Assembly: GCF_945836005.1 (NCBI RefSeq)
Contig: NZ_OX241534.1
Coordinates: forward strand, 992,001-1,056,000
Direction: 5' to 3'
DNA from: Candidatus Nitrosacidococcus sp. I8
Lineage (GTDB): Bacteria; Pseudomonadota; Gammaproteobacteria; Nitrosococcales; Nitrosococcaceae
Length of the DNA stretch: 64,000 nucleotides
In this document: piece by piece, positions 57,778 to 64,000 of the stretch
Position numbering within the stretch: the first letter of the stretch is position 1
Layout of the letters: every line of letters starts with the position of its first letter
The notes under the pieces: model-generated
What the model saw: only the letters and a program-made list of their open reading frames with translations
Told to the model about the DNA's origin: nothing
Databases searched by the model: none
Translations under genes and position numbers: made by a program

Positions 57778-60597
57778 TCATAGTTTTTCTTGAAAATCTA
57801 AGGCAAAATCCTCCTCTCCTCGAGGGGCACTGTTGTAGAATTTTAACCCGATAGGTTTAATTTCTTGATAGCCCCTTTGCTTAATTTCTGCTAAATAAGC
57901 CCTATAGTTTTCTCTGTCTTCTGGTTCAGAATCAAAAATTACTTTAGATCCTTCATTTAAACTAATCAGGGCTTGTTCTTTCCAAGCATCATGCTCGAGG
58001 AGATGCCCACCTTTTGGTTCAATAAAACATTGATAGTAGAATGTTTCATTTAGAACATCATTGATAAAAAGTAAATAATCTGGACTAAACCTCCGTCCAT
58101 CTTGAGGATTAAAGAGCCAGTAATCTAGCTCATTGCGGATAAGATAAATTTCAGCTCCTGCAAATTTATCCCGCAGCCCATTAATTTGACCTGCAACGTA
58201 TTTTACAAATCGCTTTTCTTCACTGGTGCCATAATTCTCGCTATAGGCGTACCAATCAGCTTTGCTTATTTCATATTGAAGCTCAGGATTTTCATGATCG
58301 CTTTGAGCTTTTGCTCGCTCATCGGAGCTAATATAGATTTTCTCTCCTGTAATGGGATCTTCTGTTGGAAAAGAAGTTAAATAAATAGATTTTTCTTGGC
58401 TAAAAATATGGGAAAGTGGCACAGGGCGAAATACTTTACTGCCTATAACCTGTGGCATATTCAAATCAATAGCTTTTCTTATTTCAGGTAAAATCATCCC
58501 TCTTAATAGCTGGAGTTTCTCCCTAGGGTTAAGATTTTCAATTTCTTTACCTTTTTCATAGCTATATTGAATTTCATACAAAGGTAAATACTGATAAATT
58601 AAAGTATCTATCGTTTCTATCCCAATAATATGTTTTTTAAGATTACTAATTCTAAAAAAGTTACCTTCAGCAGAAATTAAAGCTGTGCGGATAATAGGTA
58701 AAGAGAAGTATTCTTCTGTAATAGAAATTTTAGTTTGCCTTGTTTCAGCGATAATTTGATTTTGCGCATAATCAGAAAGCCCTGCAGATTTAAGCCGATA
58801 AGCACCTGCTTTAATCACTTGCTTGAAGGTAGTATCGATTTCAGAGTCTTGAGTTTTAGTTCGCTGTACTGCACGATTTACTAACACAAATCCTTTTTGG
58901 TAGGTATTGCTTTGCTTAAAGCTATCCTTTAAGTGAATAGTTTTTTCTTCCACGCCTTCATGAATAATTCCTTCACCGAGCAGTTCTTTTTGAAGATTTT
59001 CAAGAAAGATACCCGTTTTTACAAAGTGATAAAACAGGGTTTCTAAAATTCTCCCCCGATCATGAGGGTTATTATCAAACTTTCTTTGGAATTTACTTTG
59101 GGCAAAAAGGCGATTAGATCCTTGTAAAATACCCCCTTTATTTTTTAAATAAGTCTTAGGAAGCTCAAAAGGATAATATCTTGCTCCTCGACCAATCAAC
59201 TGAATATCTTGGAGGGATACTTGCTTAGAATCGGAAATATCAAAATGGACAATATCGTAAAGGCTCAGTACATCCCAACCCTCATTTAAGGCATTGACAG
59301 AAAAAATAGCACGTATGGTATTACGATCACTATCTAGTCTAAGTAATTGCTCTGGGTTTTCTTTTTTTTGGCTGTTATAAATCAGGGTATGATCATGGGC
59401 AAATCGATGACGAATTTCAGACGTAAATCTGTTTAGCCCGTTCCAATCGCCTGCTGAAATTAATCCATTTTGTTTATTCTCTAGCCATGCGAACATCTGA
59501 GTAATGATTCTATGCTCACCACCTTGATTACCTTGTGCTAAGGTTTGTAAATGTTTTAAATCTTGAGGTTGTAATGAGCTGATGACTTGATCAAAAAACG
59601 CTCGATCAGCTTCGCTTTGCGAAATACTAGAAGATTTAATCAATACCACAGGCTGAATAGAAAATCCCATCTCTCTTTCAGCAAAGAGCCTACGGTACTC
59701 ACTTAAGGCGACCGCATTAACAATTAACAGCCGTTTTTGATCTTCAATGTGGGTTTCAGGATTGTAGAGAAATTTAACTTCTTTGCTATAACCTGCTTTG
59801 TTAAAAGCGAGAAAATCGTAACGATAAATAATCTTATCTTGATATTTCTCTCGAATAGCTAGATGAGCTAGATCCACCGTAGCAGTAAATTCTAGGAGTT
59901 TATTTTCTTGGTGAGCATGTACCGCACCCATCACCACCGATTCCCAATTATTGGCTTCTTCTTGCTCGGTTTTCTTTTTACTTCGGGTATCTACATTTAA
60001 ACGATGGGCTTCATCGGCAATAATGACTACCTTTTTTTCTTTAAAAGATTGAGCAGTTAGCTCATTTTCTCGATCTTCTCTTAATCTACTATAAAGTGCT
60101 TGGGTACTGAAAAAAAGAAAATGAATGCTATTGTGGTTAGCTTGATCAATATTCTTTGTGTCAATGATAGAAACCGCTTTTCCATCAATTTTTATTCCTT
60201 TAGGGTTAAACAGATATTTATCAAACTTATAATCAGTAAAATTTTTACAAGCCTGATTTAAAATTTGGATCTGATGAACTAAAAACAGAAAATAGCGATA
60301 GCCTTGTTGGTATAAAAACAAGACAATCGCTGCCATTACCAAAGTTTTCCCTGCCCCAGTTGCCATATTAAAAAGCACATGTTTGGCTTTTTCTGGCTCA
60401 TATTTATAGAGCTAAATAAAATGCTTAAGCGCAGTGATTTGATAATCACGTAAAGGCTTTGTAGGATTTAAATTATCTGTAATCTCAAGAGGGATTTCAT
60501 AATCTTTTGCCCAACACTGATATTCAGGATTATTTTCTATTTTTCTAAATAGAAAATGCTCAAGAGTTTCTTTGATTTTATGAGTCTTTCTTGCCAT
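57778..60597 (-). pseudogene. Type III restriction enzyme Res subunit with in-frame amber codon
   Basis: About 939 codons from ATG 60597, interrupted by TAG at 60412-60414 (codon 62). Reading through the amber gives DYQITALKHFI-stop-LYKYEPEKAKHVLFNMATGAGKT with no frame change, so CAG (Gln) to TAG is the simplest cause. Domains: Q-like motif before the break, Walker A MATGAGKT, VIIADEAHRL, helicase C motif QLIGRGARYYPF, and a C-terminal PD-(D/E)xK nuclease (SPDYLLFIND ... CFIEPKGG). Restart at GTG 60378 would drop the N-terminal motor part. It overlaps mod by 20 bases. Cleavage is probably lost while methylation stays. Confidence 0.82.
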
Positions 60598-62305
60598 AAA
60601 ATCTATTGGTTAGGGCTTTTTCTGTATCGCTGACCTGATGGCGAGTGTCTTCCATATCTTCATAATTGAGATAAAGCTGATTTTCATCTAATATCTCAAT
60701 GAGTTTTTGTTTTCGTTCTTCTAAAGTTAAATTGCGGAAATTTTCATCTTTTTCAAATTCTTTACGATCAAACCAAAACTTTAAAAATCCATTATTTCGT
60801 AAATCTGTATAGAGGGTTTCTAGCTTACTTAAAGAATCTGCCGCATTAATTTGATCAATATATTCTTGATTATATTTTTTAAGCTCAAAGTAAACGAAAG
60901 ATCCTCCCCCTTGCCAGTCTACATTTTTACTTATCCCACCCTGTTCCCCATCAATTACTTTTTTTAACCGCTCCTTGGTAATTTCCTCGATATAATCCAT
61001 TTGCTCAATCCCAATCCAACGTCTACCCATTTTGTGAGCAACGGCTGTGGTTGTTCCTGCTCCTAAAAAAAAATCCAAAACAAGGTCATCTTTTTCAGTA
61101 ATGGCTCTAATAAAGAAAGCTATAATACTTTCGGGTTTTGCATTTGAAAAAGAAATTCTTAATTTTTTTAAGTGTGAATTAGAATCTTCATTTGTACCTA
61201 CTCCAATAGATTTGGATAAGTAAACATCATCAATATATTTTTCAGGAGTCATAAGTTTAGCATCAGAACGTTGAAACCTCACTGAAAACCTATTTGTCTT
61301 TACTAAAAAATAAGTACCACTTTCAATCTCGGAATTAAGTGTATCTTGTGCCCATTTAAATTCTCCAGAGAGTGTAACTGTTTGCTTATTTACACCATCT
61401 TTTATGGTAAAGTCATTCATTATTTCAACACGATCTGGTTTACCCTGTCTTATCTCTCCATCTGGTATATTAAATTTAATTACACCAGCAGGAAATGTAA
61501 GCGGTTTATTTCTATTACCAGTATTTAAGAGAGGAGCATCATCATTCTCAGTTAGTTTTCCAGTATAGTTTTTTGATTTGTCTATTTGCTTTTCAAAAGC
61601 AATAATATATTCAACTGATGCTCTTGATTTTTTTGACAAAGAATCCGGATTATCCGTGTTTTTCCATATAAATGTTTCAACAAAATTATCCCTACCAAAA
61701 ATCTCATTCATTAATATTTTAAGATACGCAAAACCATCTTCGCTAATATGAATAAGGATTACTCCATCACTATTTAATAAATCTCTAGCAATTTCTAAAC
61801 GATTTTTTATAAAAACAAGCCATGAACTTAATTTAAAATTTGTATTATATTTAAAGGAATCTAATGGCTTCGTTGAATAAAAAAAATAGGGCGGATCAAT
61901 ATAAATTAGCTTTACCTTACCAGCCAATCTATTTTTTAAAGTATGCAGAGCTAAAAGATTATTTCCTTTAATGAGTAAGTTTTGTTTTAACTCTCCTTGT
62001 TCATCAAAAAACTCAAACTCACTATCTGCTTCTAGTTTTTGCTCACCTGATTGATCAATAGTACGAAAATCAGTAAGTACTTTAGGTTCAAATAAGGTAG
62101 TGATATCCTCTTCATCTATTTTTTGATGCAAAAAACGCTCTTCACGGCCTAAATCTTCCTTACTCATCCCTGCTTCAAGTACGGTATCTTTAAAAGGAAA
62201 GTTCAGTACAACTTCCGTATCGTTGCTAATAAAGCCTCCTTTACTGTTACTAAATAACCCTATTTTGTTGCTATATTCTGTATATCTTCCTTTACTATCA
62301 CTCAT
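60578..62305 (-). CDS. Type III restriction-modification methyltransferase Mod subunit
   Basis: A 575-residue beta-class DNA methyltransferase: DPPY at 137-140 comes before the SAM-binding motif DFFLGAGTT at 411-419, with the target-recognition region between them. The context RFLHQKIDEED and LLIKGNNLLALHTLKNRLAGKVKLIYID is typical of Mod proteins. It recognises the sequence and methylates one strand, probably at adenine; the target cannot be predicted here. It is intact and its end overlaps the start of res by 20 bases. DUF29 gene lies 17 bases upstream. Confidence 0.92.
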   Translation of the reverse strand: MSDSKGRYTEYSNKIGLFSNSKGGFISNDTEVVLNFPFKDTVLEAGMSKEDLGREERFLHQKIDEEDITTLFEPKVLTDFRTIDQSGEQKLEADSEFEFFDEQGELKQNLLIKGNNLLALHTLKNRLAGKVKLIYIDPPYFFYSTKPLDSFKYNTNFKLSSWLVFIKNRLEIARDLLNSDGVILIHISEDGFAYLKILMNEIFGRDNFVETFIWKNTDNPDSLSKKSRASVEYIIAFEKQIDKSKNYTGKLTENDDAPLLNTGNRNKPLTFPAGVIKFNIPDGEIRQGKPDRVEIMNDFTIKDGVNKQTVTLSGEFKWAQDTLNSEIESGTYFLVKTNRFSVRFQRSDAKLMTPEKYIDDVYLSKSIGVGTNEDSNSHLKKLRISFSNAKPESIIAFFIRAITEKDDLVLDFFLGAGTTTAVAHKMGRRWIGIEQMDYIEEITKERLKKVIDGEQGGISKNVDWQGGGSFVYFELKKYNQEYIDQINAADSLSKLETLYTDLRNNGFLKFWFDRKEFEKDENFRNLTLEERKQKLIEILDENQLYLNYEDMEDTRHQVSDTEKALTNRFYGKKDS

Positions 62306-62322
62306 GGATTCTCAAAGTATAG

Positions 62323-62760
62323 TTATAGAGGATAAAACACATCATCTAATATTTGTTCTATTGTCCAGTTTGTTTGTTCAAAATGAGTAGGAAAGATTTC
62401 TGCATCCAAATTAGTTTCAATAGACGCTTGCAATACTCCACTTTCGTAAGCCTCTATAATGGTTTCGTTTATTTTAGGTTTTAAACTGGGATTTTCTCTA
62501 AGTAACCTACTAATCCTTAGTCTTTGATCTTTAATAGTACTTTTCCAGCTATTACTTCGATGTTCTGGTTGATACTGCCATTTAAGAAGATGAGCAATTA
62601 ATACAATAAATCTATTTTTAAGTTCTCGCCATTCGCTTTTTCCCATATCTTCGACTTCTTCAATGAGGGCAGCTAGATCAATTTCATTAAATCGTTGTTG
62701 TCTTAGTAATTGAGCTGTTTCTTGGGTCCAGCCATAAAAATCGGATTCGTAGGTACTCAT
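62323..62760 (-). CDS. DUF29-family protein
   Basis: A 145-residue soluble protein with the family pattern YESDFYGWTQETAQLLRQQR, DLAALIEEVEDMGKSEWREL and LLKWQYQPEHRSNSWKSTI. DUF29 proteins are widespread in cyanobacteria and some proteobacteria, often next to mobile or toxin-antitoxin genes; function unknown. It is upstream of mod in the same direction with 17 bases between and may share its mRNA. Confidence 0.88.
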   Translation of the reverse strand: MSTYESDFYGWTQETAQLLRQQRFNEIDLAALIEEVEDMGKSEWRELKNRFIVLIAHLLKWQYQPEHRSNSWKSTIKDQRLRISRLLRENPSLKPKINETIIEAYESGVLQASIETNLDAEIFPTHFEQTNWTIEQILDDVFYPL

Positions 62761-62769
62761 AGTTTCATT

Positions 62770-62797
62770 CTCTGATCATGACACTCTGATCATGACA
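62770..62797. repeat. Tandem 14-bp direct repeat
   Basis: Two perfect copies of CTCTGATCATGACA. Each contains the palindrome TGATCA. They lie between the lipoprotein stop and the DUF29 start. Confidence 0.85.
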
Positions 62798-62803
62798 TCT
62801 CAT

Positions 62804-63139
62804 TTAAAAATCACCATCTCCGCCATCACCACCCATATCAGCACCATTCATATCAGCACCATTCATATCAGCACCATTCATATCAGCACCATTCATATCA
62901 TTGCCGTTGTCTGGATATTGCCCATTATCAGGGTACTGTCCATTGCCTGGATAGTAACCATAATAGTATGGGTAGTATGGATAGTAATACGGAAAGCTAT
63001 CAAAGTAACCACCAGAAAACCCAAACCAATATGGGTAACTATACATTTCTGAAGTAGGAATGCTAGTTTGAGTATAAGCACAGGTGGAGAGAAGCAGATC
63101 TAGACTTACAATGATAAATAACGTTTTATGTTTTATCAT
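62804..63139 (-). CDS. Tyr/Gly/Asn-rich small lipoprotein with a repeat tail
   Basis: A 111-residue protein. Signal peptide with lipobox LLSTC (Cys about 20). The middle is Tyr/Pro-rich (FPYYYPYYPYYYGYYP), followed by a PDNGQY repeat and four copies of NGADM, ending GGDGGDGDF. It is likely exported and attached to the outer membrane. The acidic, glycine-rich tail is low-complexity and no known domain is seen. A 15-bp tandem repeat encodes the NGADM units. Confidence 0.7.
   Translation of the reverse strand: MIKHKTLFIIVSLDLLLSTCAYTQTSIPTSEMYSYPYWFGFSGGYFDSFPYYYPYYPYYYGYYPGNGQYPDNGQYPDNGNDMNGADMNGADMNGADMNGADMGGDGGDGDF
62834..62893. repeat. 15-bp tandem repeat, four perfect copies plus a degenerate fifth
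   Basis: The unit CATATCAGCACCATT occurs four times in a row, followed by a partial unit at 62894-62908. It is in frame with the lipoprotein gene (NGADM per unit), so unit changes alter length without a frameshift. Confidence 0.95.
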
Positions 63140-63238
63140 AAAAACACCTTATTAATTGTCATTCTCTATCTTTTAAAGGATAGATCACTAGTTTAATAGT
63201 GTGGGTAATAAAAATGAGGGTACACAATATAGCTATGA

Positions 63239-63265
63239 TGGTGCTGCATAAAAGAGGCAGCACCA
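63239..63265. terminator. Hairpin behind the helicase-nuclease gene
   Basis: Perfect stem TGGTGCTGC/GCAGCACCA with a 9-base loop. On the minus strand no T-run follows, so it may be a processing or weak terminating structure. The 145-base gap 63140-63284 has no gene. Confidence 0.45.
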
Positions 63266-63284
63266 AAAACAGTAATAAGAGATT

Positions 63285-64000
63285 TTAATGAATGGTATGG
63301 GTTGCTTGTTCCAATAAGTGATTTAATTTCTCAATGGGATTTTTACTGCCTAAATTAAATTTATTAAGTCTTAAAAACCGATAACCATACCCTTCTAAAA
63401 TTTTCTGGCGGTAAATATCCGCTTCTTTAAGGTAGCTACCATAATTCACCTTATTCACTTCCTCTCGATGAATAAAGTGTTCTTTAAACCCATCATACTC
63501 AATCACTAGTTTTTGTTTACCCAAGGTGAGCAGAAAATCTACGGTGTATTTAGGATGTTGATAGTTATGATCTAGGGCTTTTAAATACTGACCAATCGGA
63601 AACTGGGGGATCAGATCTACGGAGTCTTTATGTGCTTTATAAAAAGCTGTGCTATAAAAATATTCCTGTACTAGGGTTTCCATAGGGGATTTTTTATCGG
63701 TACCACCTAGGTGATAGTTGCTAGTTTTTAAAATATTTTGGTAGTGAAGTAAGGCAATTTTCACCTCTCCCCAGTAATTCTCGATAGGTTTACTTAAAAC
63801 AAAATGAATGGTTTCTTTCCCTCGACTAAACCCAACATTAAGTCGTTGTTCCCTAGTACCAAATTCTTTACCTCCTTGGCGAGATTCTGCCATGGATTTT
63901 GGAAATACACCCCAATGTTTATCGTTTTCAAGGGTAGCTACCATGCTATAAAAGATATAATCCCGCTCTTCTCCTTGGCAGGTATCAAAGGTCATGATTT
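63285..64000 (-). CDS. SF1 helicase with C-terminal nuclease-like domain, 3' part only
   Basis: The gene enters from the right edge; about 238 C-terminal residues are visible and a Met near 63995 is probably internal. The start of the visible part, TFDTCQGEERDYIFYSMVAT, is the helicase motif V/VI region (QGxERD) of Upf1-like enzymes, and LNVGFSRGKETIHFVLS is motif VI. The C-terminal part (KYTVDFLLTLGKQKLVIEYDGFKEHF ... YGYRFLRLNKFNL, in part) has the D...E-x-D/K layout of a very-short-patch-repair/DUF559-like nuclease fold. Such fusions are common in defence islands. Adjacent to type III RM genes. Confidence 0.8.
   Translation of the reverse strand, partial: IMTFDTCQGEERDYIFYSMVATLENDKHWGVFPKSMAESRQGGKEFGTREQRLNVGFSRGKETIHFVLSKPIENYWGEVKIALLHYQNILKTSNYHLGGTDKKSPMETLVQEYFYSTAFYKAHKDSVDLIPQFPIGQYLKALDHNYQHPKYTVDFLLTLGKQKLVIEYDGFKEHFIHREEVNKVNYGSYLKEADIYRQKILEGYGYRFLRLNKFNLGSKNPIEKLNHLLEQATHTIH

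Noticed and set aside
62834-62893. CRISPR array
   Set aside because: The repeat is a pure 15-bp tandem repeat without spacers and lies inside a coding frame. No cas gene is in the window.
62792-63052. Plus-strand frame with repeated ISTIH units
   Set aside because: It is the antisense of the tandem repeat in the lipoprotein gene; the minus-strand frame has signal peptide and lipobox.

Overview
The window looks like a chromosome segment of a low-GC gammaproteobacterium. Support comes from the order thrS-infC-rpmI-rplT-pheS-pheT-ihfA-merR-tRNA-Pro (all on the minus strand), the gammaproteobacterial types of FabB, GshA, MetZ and AddAB-like repair proteins, and PEP-CTERM-type surface proteins behind sigma-54-like promoters. 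A relative of the acid-tolerant gammaproteobacterial ammonia oxidisers (Nitrosoglobus/Nitrosacidococcus, Nitrosococcus group) would fit, but no ammonia-oxidation gene is present, so this is only a guess.

Layout. 1-3400: the 5' part of a zinc alcohol dehydrogenase gene, then two paralogous secreted DUF4114-like/PEP-CTERM proteins, each with its own sigma-54-like promoter and terminator; the first has an amber codon in its signal peptide. 3.4-15.7 kb: housekeeping and repair genes (fabB, pyruvate kinase, a redoxin, an AddA/AddB-like helicase-nuclease pair, an EF-hand protein, transaldolase, a YqhA-like membrane protein). 15.9-19.3 kb: two related metallo-beta-lactamase-fold hydrolases with a conversion-like patch, and a DHCR24/DWF1-like flavoprotein. 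19.3-23.6 kb: two tandem secreted subtilases, almost identical except for a central island, behind a third sigma-54-like site. 23.8-35.8 kb: an AttH/CrtC-like lipoprotein or secreted hydrolase, a dihaem cytochrome c lipoprotein, glutathione reductase, a fused double nitrilase with one dead active site, AlkA, GshA, a PEBP protein, an S9 peptidase and a retropepsin-like protease.

36.1-41.1 kb is a type ISP (LlaGI-like) restriction-modification gene broken by seven frameshifts. 41-46.8 kb holds an acyltransferase, tRNA-Gly(CCC), a cyanuric acid/barbiturate-type ring-opening amidohydrolase with an NCS2 permease, a possible 29-residue membrane protein and metZ. 46.9-57.7 kb is the translation/IHF block (infC starts at ATT), tRNA-Val(GAC), uvrB and an aspartate aminotransferase. 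57.8-64 kb is a defence-like block: a type III RM system whose res gene has an in-frame amber while mod is intact, a DUF29 protein, a Tyr/Gly-rich lipoprotein with a 15-bp tandem repeat, and the 3' part of an SF1 helicase-nuclease gene.

Main themes: (i) a likely sigma-54-controlled set of surface/secreted proteins; (ii) three tandem paralogue pairs, two showing conversion-like patchworks; (iii) two restriction systems that both appear recently inactivated on the cleavage side; (iv) several enzymes that could release ammonia or handle nitrogen compounds (nitrilase, ring-opening amidohydrolase plus permease).
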